Below are positions 1 through 5,146 of a stretch of 6,601 bases of DNA, in pieces. The first letter of the stretch is position 1, and each line of letters opens with the position of its first letter. The notes beneath the pieces are model-generated. The model searched no databases and was not told the origin of the DNA. It saw only the letters and a list, made by a program, of their open reading frames with translations. Source of the DNA: Deltaproteobacteria bacterium (lineage in GTDB: Bacteria; Bdellovibrionota_C; UBA2361; JAAYZI01); assembly GCA_012514925.1 (NCBI GenBank), contig JAAYZI010000084.1, positions 1 to 6,601 on the forward strand. Direction: 5' to 3'. Position numbers and translations under genes: made by a program.

Positions 1-416
1 AGGGGAAAAGTATTGATGGTTACCTTGATCTGCTTATTCAGAACAACATAAAGGCCCTTTGCGACGTGAGGAAGAATCCATTTAGCCGTAAATATGGCTT
101 CTCAAAGCGGCAGCTCGAAAGCTGCCTAAAGAGTATTGGTATTACTTACTTTGGATTTCCAAGCCTCGGTATTGAATCAAATGAGCGGCGCGAGCTTGGA
201 AATTTTGACGACTATCAGCGACTTTTTGACAGATATGAGGCTAACACTCTATTGAAGCAAAAAGATGCTCTTAATGATCTGATCGAAGTCTATAGAAATC
301 ATAGTCGAGTCGCCTTTACCTGCTTTGAAGCCGACCATCGCTGGTGCCACAGAAGTCGGGTGGCAAAAGCGCTGGAAAACCATCCTGGATATCATCAACC
401 GGTAGTACACCTCTAA
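1..416 (+). CDS. DUF488 family protein, 5'-truncated by the window edge
   Basis: The reading frame is open from the left edge (first full codon at 3) to TAA at 414-416, giving 137 visible residues. A GTG at 66 is in frame, but coding similarity runs through it: the sequence before it (GKSIDGYLDLLIQNNIKAL) fits the DUF488 N-terminal helix, and CDVRKNPFSRKYGFSK spans the GTG. The gene therefore almost certainly begins outside the window and lacks only a short N-terminus. Family marks are the DVR-NPFSR stretch, the PSLGI segment and the C-terminal CFEADHRWCHRSRVAKAL, which matches the conserved CFE-D---CHR-R-A signature containing the family's invariant cysteines. DUF488 proteins are small cytosolic proteins of about 120-190 residues with no firmly established biochemical role, so no reaction is assigned. 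The stop codon abuts the ATG of the next gene, which implies co-transcription and probable translational coupling. Family assignment is strong; function is unknown. Confidence 0.9.
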   Translation, partial: GKSIDGYLDLLIQNNIKALCDVRKNPFSRKYGFSKRQLESCLKSIGITYFGFPSLGIESNERRELGNFDDYQRLFDRYEANTLLKQKDALNDLIEVYRNHSRVAFTCFEADHRWCHRSRVAKALENHPGYHQPVVHL

Positions 417-1232
417 ATGGCAAAGAAGAAAGTACTCATAACTGTTAAAACCTACCCAGTTGTTTCCATAAAGTATCGGGAACTCGTTTGCACAGCCGGA
501 TTCTTGGAAGATGGCTCTATGATCCGACTGTATCCTGTCCCTTTTAGGAAGCTCCCTTACGAAAAATGGTATCAGAAATTCGATTGGATTGAACTGGATA
601 TCGTAAGAAACACAACTGACTTCCGCCCTGAAAGCTACCGTCCCACGAACCCGATGGAAATCAAGATCGTGGACTCAATTCCAGCCCGAGGCCACTGGGA
701 GGCTCGACGAAAGATCGTGCTTGGCAATGTCTACAACAACTTTGAAGTCCTGCTTACGGCCTGCAAAGATAAGCAAAAGAAAACTTCTCTCGCCGTATTT
801 AAGCCCACTCAGATCAAAGACTTTACCTTTGAGCCGACAGAACGAGAGTGGAACGCCGACCAGAAAGCCGTCATGCAGCAGCTGAACCTTTTTGAAAAGG
901 TCAAAGAGGGTCAGCAGCTGATCAAGAAGCTTCCTTACATCTTCCGCTACAAATTCACAGACATCACCGGCAAGGTCAGAGAAATTATGATCGAGGACTG
1001 GGAAGTTGGGGCACTTTTCTGGAAGATGGTCAAAAAATACAAAGGTAATGAAGCCCGTGCTATCGAGGATGTTAAGAAAAAATTCCTTGATGACCTGGCT
1101 AGGAAGAAGGACCTTTATTTCTTCGTAGGCACATCCCTGGAGTTTCAAGCCAAGAACGCCCCAAACCCGTTTTTGATTATTGGCGTGTTTTACCCCCCCG
1201 TTAAAAACCAACTAGAGCTGCCAGGCGTTTAA
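417..1232 (+). CDS. Conserved protein of unknown function, partner of the DUF488 gene
   Basis: This is a 271-residue soluble protein that I recognise only as a conserved hypothetical of the kind found next to DUF488 genes; I assign no activity. The ATG at 417 directly follows the upstream TAA (414-416) and has no good Shine-Dalgarno sequence, so translation probably depends on coupling. Visible landmarks are a basic N-terminus (MAKKKVLITVKTYP), a strand-rich first part with CTAGFLEDGSMIRLYPVPFR (residues 25-44) and DFRPESYRP (68-76), a polar hinge around 140-170 holding QLNLF (155-159), then an IEDWEVGALFWK stretch (192-203). The last part is a hydrophobic block, DLYFFVGTSLEFQ through NPFLIIGVFYPP (about 232-261). 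There is no signal peptide or membrane segment. The C-terminus is QLELPGV. QLNLF resembles a bacterial sliding-clamp-binding peptide, but this is inference only. The tight pairing with the DUF488 gene suggests a joint function. The gene is complete, with no frameshift. Confidence 0.88.
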   Translation: MAKKKVLITVKTYPVVSIKYRELVCTAGFLEDGSMIRLYPVPFRKLPYEKWYQKFDWIELDIVRNTTDFRPESYRPTNPMEIKIVDSIPARGHWEARRKIVLGNVYNNFEVLLTACKDKQKKTSLAVFKPTQIKDFTFEPTEREWNADQKAVMQQLNLFEKVKEGQQLIKKLPYIFRYKFTDITGKVREIMIEDWEVGALFWKMVKKYKGNEARAIEDVKKKFLDDLARKKDLYFFVGTSLEFQAKNAPNPFLIIGVFYPPVKNQLELPGV

Positions 1233-1350
1233 ACCGGCTTTTCCCCAGACGGCACCAGTTCAGAGCATGGGTTGTCTCTTTTTGATCGAGCAATTGTGTG
1301 AGATTAGCATGGGCTTTGACTACTCGTCCCTCTCCTCCCACATAGATGAT

Positions 1351-1383
1351 GTCGCAGGATTTTACTTTCTCTGGAGAAAGTAA
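1351..1383. repeat. Palindromic intergenic repeat, copy 1
   Basis: The 20-mer actttctctggagaaagtaa at 1364-1383 recurs exactly at 4351-4370. In this copy the dyad is perfect over 10-bp arms (1362-1371 and 1374-1383) around a central TG. Looser similarity to the second copy extends left to 1351, about 27 of 33 bases in total, while the match ends abruptly on the right. It lies between the convergent genes ending at 1232 and 1486. As RNA it could form a stem with a CTGG loop, but no T-run follows on either strand, so it is not a typical intrinsic terminator. Its role is unknown: a REP-like element, a protein-binding site, or the end of a decayed mobile element are all possible. Confidence 0.75.
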
Positions 1384-1485
1384 CAAGGTTAACACCTGGG
1401 CTTACTTTTAAATCAAATCCAAAATTTTCAAGTTTATTTCCGACCTACTAAGAACCTACTAAAACATCGTGGCAAGTTAGGTTTC

Positions 1486-2049
1486 CTACAAAGCGATGAT
1501 GTGGACATACAAAATCCTGACACCTATGGCGATTAGCAGGAGACCACCAAGCGCTTCTAATCTGCGGCCACATATTAGTCCCAGTGACCTTCCAACTTGA
1601 ACCCCGAACAATGAGAGCGCCCAGGTTGTCACTCCGATTACTACACTGGTGTACCAAATCTGCACCTTTAAAAAAGCTAGGCTTAACCCAACCGCTAATG
1701 CGTCGATACTAGTAGCAAGAGATAACATCAGCAGGGTCAGGCCGCGCGTTGGGTCCGCGCGAAAACACTCGCTCTGTGGCCTCCAACTGGACCTGAGCAT
1801 GCGCCATCCTACAAAAGTAAGCAGTCCAAACGCCACCCAGTGATCGTATGCTTTTATCAACGGCGTCAGCTGTAAGCCCAACGACCAACCAAGCACCGGC
1901 ATGCAAAACTGAAAAAAACCAAAATGGATAGAAACACGCCAAGCTCCGAAACGATCAATATCCTTCCACACCGTACCGATGCAGATCGCTACTGCAAAGG
2001 CATCCATTGAAAGTCCAATTGCAATCAGAAGAATCTCAAAGAAGCGCAT
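1486..2049 (-). CDS. mntP: Manganese efflux pump MntP
   Basis: This 187-residue integral membrane protein matches the MntP (formerly YebN, DUF204) family in length (E. coli MntP is 188) and in its internal duplication. The family exports Mn2+ across the inner membrane and protects against manganese excess. The two repeats carry the signature aspartates: GLSMDAFAVA around Asp16 and TSIDALAVGLSLAFL around Asp116. About six membrane segments can be drawn (near 4-25, 36-58, 66-86, 103-129, 132-153 and 165-186). HFGFFQF, PVLGW, GLLTFVGWRM and the C-terminal LEALGGLLLIAIGVRILYVH are also typical. The ATG lies 2 bp after the stop of the upstream lipoprotein gene and has no strong Shine-Dalgarno sequence, so translation is probably coupled to that gene. 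I saw no yybP-ykoY manganese riboswitch immediately upstream or before the lipoprotein gene. The assignment is secure from sequence. Confidence 0.95.
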   Translation of the reverse strand: MRFFEILLIAIGLSMDAFAVAICIGTVWKDIDRFGAWRVSIHFGFFQFCMPVLGWSLGLQLTPLIKAYDHWVAFGLLTFVGWRMLRSSWRPQSECFRADPTRGLTLLMLSLATSIDALAVGLSLAFLKVQIWYTSVVIGVTTWALSLFGVQVGRSLGLICGRRLEALGGLLLIAIGVRILYVHIIAL

Positions 2050-2051
2050 CT

Positions 2052-2438
2052 TTAATACTTGCGACGCTTAACTGACACAGTTTTACAATCTCCGGAGATA
2101 CGCCCGGAATCAACATCGATTAGTTTTATAAGCACACCGCCGGTGGGACGCTCCGGACACATGACCGTGTAATAACGCCGCTCCTTCGGTCCCTGGTAGT
2201 AAAAATTTATCATCGTCGTACCAACAGGGAGCAACACCGACTGACGCGCCTCTAGCACATAGCGCGAGCCCCTGGCGGACACTTCAATCGTGCTCCACTC
2301 CTTTCCTCCAAAATCGTTCTTAATCTTAATGCGTCCTGCAGGCACATGTTCGAAAGTATCACAACCGCACAGACCAAAAACGACCACACCCCAAAAGCAG
2401 CAACTCCAAAAGCAACTTATCAGAAACCTGCCGCGCAT
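2052..2438 (-). CDS. Small predicted lipoprotein of unknown function
   Basis: The frame is open from a TTG at 2522; ATG codons lie at 2504 and 2438. I choose 2438 because it yields a compact signal peptide: MRGR, a hydrophobic stretch rich in Phe, Cys, Trp and Val, then the lipobox L-C-G-C. Lipidation is predicted at the last Cys, residue 26 from this start. The alternative starts would place that Cys at residue 48 or 54, which is unusually long. However, GGAG lies 12 nt before the 2504 ATG and GGTGAG lies 5 nt before the TTG, while 2438 has no clear ribosome site, so the start is uncertain. The mature part is about 103 residues, looks strand-rich (GRIKIKND, YVLEARQSVLLPVG, MINFYYQG, RYYTVMCPE), has two further Cys that could form a disulfide, and ends in a basic KRRKY. 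I do not recognise the family. It overlaps no neighbour and is followed 2 bp later by mntP, so it may act in the envelope alongside manganese export; that link is only positional. Confidence 0.72.
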   Translation of the reverse strand: MRGRFLISCFWSCCFWGVVVFGLCGCDTFEHVPAGRIKIKNDFGGKEWSTIEVSARGSRYVLEARQSVLLPVGTTMINFYYQGPKERRYYTVMCPERPTGGVLIKLIDVDSGRISGDCKTVSVKRRKY

Positions 2439-2559
2439 CCGGGACAAGCCGACCAAATCCGAAGTCGTGGAACGATTAATAAACAGCTGTTTAGTGAATT
2501 TCATAAAGCGCCCATGCTCCAATGGCTCTCACCAGCCCACCCAATAATAAGGAACCAAA

Positions 2560-2588
2560 ATAAAAAACAACCTATCAGTGCTTGACAA
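2560..2588 (-). promoter_or_regulatory. Candidate sigma70-type promoter of the lipoprotein-mntP operon
   Basis: On the minus strand TTGTCA (2588-2583, five of six matches to TTGACA) is followed after exactly 17 nt by TTTTAT (2565-2560, four of six matches to TATAAT). Transcription would begin near 2553, giving a short leader to the TTG at 2522 or about 50 to 115 nt to the ATG starts at 2504 and 2438. It is based on consensus matching only. Confidence 0.42.
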
Positions 2589-2710
2589 GCATGCCTGAAA
2601 CTAAGGATTCCAAACAACCCCATCGGAGGCAATAAGCACTTAATTTACAGGTAATTACAGCAAAAAGGGCCTCGTCAGCTTCAAACTATAAGGCTAATGT
2701 ATCATAATTG

Positions 2711-2738
2711 TTGAATAAAAAAGTCTTTTTGATATTCT
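2711..2738 (+). promoter_or_regulatory. Candidate extended -10 promoter of the glycosyltransferase gene
   Basis: TTGAAT (2711-2716), a 16-nt spacer, then TATTCT (2733-2738) preceded by TGA, which gives an extended -10 TGn element. The spacer contains an A-tract and T-tract dyad (AAAAAG-T-CTTTTT, 2718-2730) that may bend DNA. Transcription would start near 2745, leaving a leader of about 239 nt that includes both structures described downstream. Matches are partial, so confidence is low. Confidence 0.33.
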
Positions 2739-2773
2739 GTTTTAGGAAATTACGAGCCCTGCGGAGTGAACTT

Positions 2774-2853
2774 AAACCTAATTCTTTGCTGCGCACTTCT
2801 GTGTGCACGAAAATAAACGCCTAGGATTTAGCAAAAAATTTAATCATAGGTTT
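2774..2853 (+). other. Candidate structured leader RNA upstream of the glycosyltransferase
   Basis: Three nested complementary segments are visible. AAACCT (2774-2779) pairs with AGGTTT (2848-2853). AATTCTTTGCT (2780-2790) pairs with AGCAAAAAATT (2830-2840), 10 of 11 positions. Inside them GCGCAC-TTCT-GTGTGC (2791-2806) forms a tetraloop hairpin with one G-U pair. The two outer helices stack directly on the 5' side, with a 7-nt bulge (2841-2847) on the 3' side. It matches no RNA family that I recognise. The helices are AT-rich and could be coincidental. Confidence 0.3.
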
Positions 2854-2897
2854 GATTTAAGGGTTCGTTGATGGTAGTTCAAAATTATCTGTGGTGT

Positions 2898-2936
2898 TAG
2901 CAATTATGCAGCGATTATGACTGCATAAATCGGCTA
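2898..2936 (+). other. Stem-loop / dyad upstream of the glycosyltransferase start
   Basis: TTATGCAG (2904-2911) and CTGCATAA (2921-2928) form a perfect 8-bp inverted repeat around a 9-nt loop. An outer TAGC/GCTA pair (2898-2901 and 2933-2936) extends it across a small internal loop. It ends 47 nt before the GTG start. It could be a dyad operator in DNA or a leader hairpin in RNA; no T-run follows, so it is not a terminator. Confidence 0.42.
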
Positions 2937-2970
2937 GGGCGGTGTTGAGTAACAAACAGTTTGAGTAGTG

Positions 2971-2976
2971 GGGGGA
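2971..2976 (+). promoter_or_regulatory. Ribosome binding site fixing the GTG start of the glycosyltransferase
   Basis: GGGGGA lies 7 nt before GTG at 2984, within a run of Gs (2968-2975). Together with the in-frame TAG at 2966-2968 it makes 2984 the only credible start codon. Confidence 0.55.
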
Positions 2977-2983
2977 TTGCGAG

Positions 2984-4156
2984 GTGCGAATTGCTATCTG
3001 TTCTTGGGAGAGTCTTCATTCTGTTCCTGTCGGCGGCATTGCCGCGCACGTTACGGAGTTGGCCGCAGCTTTAGAACGCAGAGGTCATGAGGTCCACTGC
3101 TTCGTAAGAATCGGGGAAGGCCAAAGTACCTACTCCGTCGTGGACGGCGTTCATTATCACCGCTGTCCGATCAATTTACATCCTGATTTCATCACCGAGA
3201 TGAACAACATGTGCAACGCGTTCATGTGGTTCATGGGTGAAACCGAAGCGGTACAGTGCGCGCCCTTTGATATTATTCACGGGCACGACTGGATGTGCGC
3301 TAAAGCTGTGGTGCAAGCCAAAAACAACTGGCACCGGCCCTCGGTATTCACCCTGCACTCCACCGAGTACGGACGCTGCGGCAACCACAACCGTGATGGT
3401 CGCGCCGCGCGCGTACGCGCTTTCGAAGCGGAAGGCGCCTTTTGCGCAGATCGAGTTATCTGTGTTTCTGGTCCGCTTGCGGATGAGGTCAAATGGCAGT
3501 ATCGCGTGCCGGACGAAAAGCTGCGTGTAGTGCACAACGGAGTTCACTGTCACCGCTATGATGGGCATATCGATCCGGCTATATGTCGGCGCACTTACGG
3601 TATCGGCCCTATGGATCCAACCGTGCTTTTTGTGGGCCGCTTAAGCATTCAAAAAGGACCTGACCTTTTAATGGAGGCAATCCCAGGCGCGCTTAGAATG
3701 CGCGGCGACGCAAAGTTCGTATTCGTCGGTGACGGGGATATGCGTTCCAGCCTGGAGCGCCGCGCTAACCAGCTGGGCGTTGCGCATGCCTGCCGCTTTC
3801 TGGGCAGTATGGATCCCAACGGGGATCTGATTAACATCTTTAAGAGTTGCGACTTGGTTTGCGTGCCGAGCCGTAACGAACCCTTCGGCATCGTGATCCT
3901 CGAGGCCTGGGCAGCCGGCAAGCCAGTGGTCGTAACCCACAACGGGGGACCGCGCGAATTCGTTTCACACGGCACTAACGGTTATTTGGTCTATGACAAC
4001 CCCAGCTCAATCTGCTGGGGGATCTGTCAAGTGTTTGGAAACTTCGCGCACGCGCAGTGGATGGGCCAACAGGGGCGAGTAACGGCTGCGTATGGATTCA
4101 GTTGGGATCGTATTGCGGAGCAAACAGAGGGCATTTACCGGGAGCTTGTGCCTTAA
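2984..4156 (+). CDS. GT4-family glycosyltransferase, starch/glycogen synthase-like
   Basis: This complete 390-residue GT-B fold enzyme transfers a sugar from an activated (nucleotide) donor; its acceptor cannot be read from the sequence. The GTG start is preceded by GGGGGA (2971-2976) seven nt upstream, and an in-frame stop at 2966-2968 rules out a longer protein. The N-terminal domain has MRIAICSWES and VGGIAAHVTELAAAL (16-30, the Gly-rich acceptor-side loop), DIIHGHDWM (96-104), HSTEYGRCGN (125-134) and VICVSGPLADEV (158-169). The donor domain starts near GPMDPTVLFVGRL (208-220) and has Arg219 and Lys224 (GRLSIQKG) for donor phosphate contact, FVFVGDGDM (245-253), and the E-x7-E motif NEPFGIVILE with Glu299 and Glu307, followed by AGKPVV and NGGPREFV. 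There is no signal peptide or membrane segment, so it is cytosolic or peripheral. It is monocistronic here, with convergent murA-hda downstream. Roles in storage glucan or envelope polysaccharide synthesis are both open. Confidence 0.95.
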   Translation: MRIAICSWESLHSVPVGGIAAHVTELAAALERRGHEVHCFVRIGEGQSTYSVVDGVHYHRCPINLHPDFITEMNNMCNAFMWFMGETEAVQCAPFDIIHGHDWMCAKAVVQAKNNWHRPSVFTLHSTEYGRCGNHNRDGRAARVRAFEAEGAFCADRVICVSGPLADEVKWQYRVPDEKLRVVHNGVHCHRYDGHIDPAICRRTYGIGPMDPTVLFVGRLSIQKGPDLLMEAIPGALRMRGDAKFVFVGDGDMRSSLERRANQLGVAHACRFLGSMDPNGDLINIFKSCDLVCVPSRNEPFGIVILEAWAAGKPVVVTHNGGPREFVSHGTNGYLVYDNPSSICWGICQVFGNFAHAQWMGQQGRVTAAYGFSWDRIAEQTEGIYRELVP

Positions 4157-4173
4157 GCGCTTATTTAAAGCGC
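4157..4173 (+). other. Stem-loop directly after the glycosyltransferase stop
   Basis: GCGCTT (4157-4162) and AAGCGC (4168-4173) form a perfect 6-bp stem with an ATTTA loop, beginning at the first base after the TAA. No T-run follows, so it is at best a weak terminator or an mRNA 3'-end stabiliser. Confidence 0.35.
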
Positions 4174-4337
4174 GCCGCATTAGGCTCTTAGGGTCTCCTA
4201 GCGGGTCCAACTGGGATTGCATGAGGATTTTTTTGGGGGGAGCGTAACCGTCCACGCGGAGAATTGATCATGCAATTTTTGTTTTAAGCCTCTCGGCGGT
4301 GGCGCGGAGTTGGGGCAGAGTTGGAGCGTAGTCCTGA

Positions 4338-4370
4338 GCGACAAAATTTCACTTTCTCTGGAGAAAGTAA
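4338..4370. repeat. Palindromic intergenic repeat, copy 2
   Basis: Second exact copy of the 20-mer at 1364-1383, in the same orientation at 4351-4370, with weaker similarity extending left to 4338. Here the dyad has 8-bp perfect arms (4351-4358 and 4361-4368) around TG; the next pair is disrupted. It lies between the convergent glycosyltransferase and hda genes, 37 nt past the hda stop. By a rough estimate a chance 20-base match within a window this size is very unlikely. Confidence 0.75.
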
Positions 4371-4377
4371 TATTCAT

Positions 4378-4407
4378 GCAAACGATTACCGGATACGGGG
4401 AGTTTGC
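4378..4407 (-). other. Stem-loop directly after the hda stop
   Basis: On the minus strand GCAAAC (4407-4402) and GTTTGC (4383-4378) form a 6-bp stem starting at the base after the TAA, with an inner CCG-TATC-CGG helix (4398-4389). No U-tract follows, so termination is not assured; an mRNA 3'-end stabiliser is as likely. Confidence 0.35.
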
Positions 4408-5127
4408 TTATTTTCTGACCCCGCCTTCATCTGAAACATCGTCTAGACCCGAGGGTTGAGGATTTTCAGAAGTGGCGGTCCGGGAGAGGACATCCATTTC
4501 CGCCAGGCAGGCGTCAATCGAAGGGATATCCCGCCCGATGCGCTTTAGCCAATACTCGAGCTTTCGCGTGCTAAACAACATGCCGCGCTGTCTTGCCAAT
4601 AGGCTAAAGAGCCCGGCCAACTCACCCTCATCAGGTGCGCCGATCTGAAAACCGCTGCCAGGTACTAGGCGACTGCGAACGTGCTCATCAAATCCAAATT
4701 CGTCGACTTCTTTAGAGCTAAAAAGACAAATTTTAGCCTTAGCCCTGCGGGCCGCTTCTACCAAATTAACAAACTCGCCTGACTGTCCGGACGAAATTTG
4801 CTCCAAGTAGAGGTGCGCATCATCCACTATAATCGCTTCTTCGCTGCGGAGCGCCGTACGCGAAATGCGCTCTGCGATCCAGCGCGAAAGCTGAACCCCC
4901 TCCACTCCTAAAACGCTGACTCCGCATGCGGCCAAAGCATCGCCTAACGCCACAGAGAAATGGGTCTTACCAGTACGGGGCCCGCCTGAAATAAAACAGA
5001 TCGCAAAGCGGTTCTGCGTAAGCAGGGCTGAGACTTTTGCAAAGAGGTCCTTGACCCCGGAGTGCAGAAAAAACCCCTTCGAAGTGTAGACTAAACGACC
5101 GGACATATTAAGGCTCAGCTGAGACAT
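4408..5127 (-). CDS. hda: Hda-like DnaA-paralogue AAA+ protein
   Basis: This 239-residue protein is the AAA+ core of DnaA without the C-terminal DNA-binding domain, as in Hda/HdaA. In E. coli Hda acts with the sliding clamp to stimulate ATP hydrolysis by DnaA and limit re-initiation. Visible motifs are Walker A GGPRTGKTH (48-56), Walker B IIVDDAH (99-105), a sensor-1-like CLFSSKE (134-140), the arginine-finger segment RSRLVPG (151-157, Arg153) and sensor 2 GRDIPSIDACLAEMD (198-212, Arg199). The N-terminus MSQLSL resembles the QLSLP clamp-binding peptide of E. coli Hda. That favours the ATG at 5127 over the internal ATG at 5106, which would remove the motif. A polar tail of about 25 residues follows sensor 2. 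The gene begins 19 bp after the murA stop on the same strand and probably shares its transcript. A general DnaA-type replication loader cannot be excluded, but the length and N-terminus favour Hda. Confidence 0.88.
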   Translation of the reverse strand: MSQLSLNMSGRLVYTSKGFFLHSGVKDLFAKVSALLTQNRFAICFISGGPRTGKTHFSVALGDALAACGVSVLGVEGVQLSRWIAERISRTALRSEEAIIVDDAHLYLEQISSGQSGEFVNLVEAARRAKAKICLFSSKEVDEFGFDEHVRSRLVPGSGFQIGAPDEGELAGLFSLLARQRGMLFSTRKLEYWLKRIGRDIPSIDACLAEMDVLSRTATSENPQPSGLDDVSDEGGVRK

Positions 5128-5146
5128 AACTGTATCCGAGTTTTAC

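Larger units (their letters stand above)
2523..2983. other. 461-bp divergent intergenic region
   Basis: This AT-rich region separates the leftward lipoprotein-mntP operon from the rightward glycosyltransferase gene. I see no credible protein gene in it: reading frames on both strands are short and broken. It contains candidate promoters in each direction (2560-2588 minus, 2711-2738 plus), a nested inverted-repeat structure at 2774-2853, a stem-loop at 2898-2936 and a short near-duplication, ATTTACAG / AATTACAG, around 2643-2659. The nearly 240 nt between the predicted rightward start of transcription and the GTG at 2984 would form an unusually long, structured leader. Confidence 0.6.

Noticed and set aside
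66..416. GTG at 66 as the true start of the DUF488 gene
   Set aside because: The frame is open to the left edge, and the residues encoded before it fit the DUF488 N-terminal region. The conserved DVR motif also straddles this codon, so the gene must start outside the window.
675..1211. 178-codon minus-strand frame inside the 271-residue gene
   Set aside because: It lies wholly antisense to a convincing conserved gene, has no recognisable family motif, and looks like a shadow of the real reading frame.
2290..2585. Plus-strand frames of 79-85 codons antisense to the lipoprotein gene
   Set aside because: They are Lys-, Gln-, Thr- and Pro-rich with no ribosome site, and the opposite strand has a coherent lipoprotein signal and operon spacing.
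2440..2760. yybP-ykoY manganese riboswitch upstream of the lipoprotein-mntP operon
   Set aside because: Looked for because mntP genes often have one; no segment on the minus strand resembled the conserved core by eye. A covariance search would be decisive.
3176..3975. Several minus-strand frames of 86-130 codons within the glycosyltransferase gene
   Set aside because: They are antisense to a gene with complete GT4 motifs and show the compositional bias expected of shadow frames.
4226..4233. T-run at about 4226-4233 as the U-tract of a terminator for the glycosyltransferase gene
   Set aside because: I could not find a convincing GC-rich stem immediately before it; only weak 4- to 5-bp pairings are present.
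4007..4255. 82-codon minus-strand frame across the end of the glycosyltransferase gene
   Set aside because: It mostly overlaps the real gene antisense, has no recognisable motif, and has no supporting ribosome site.
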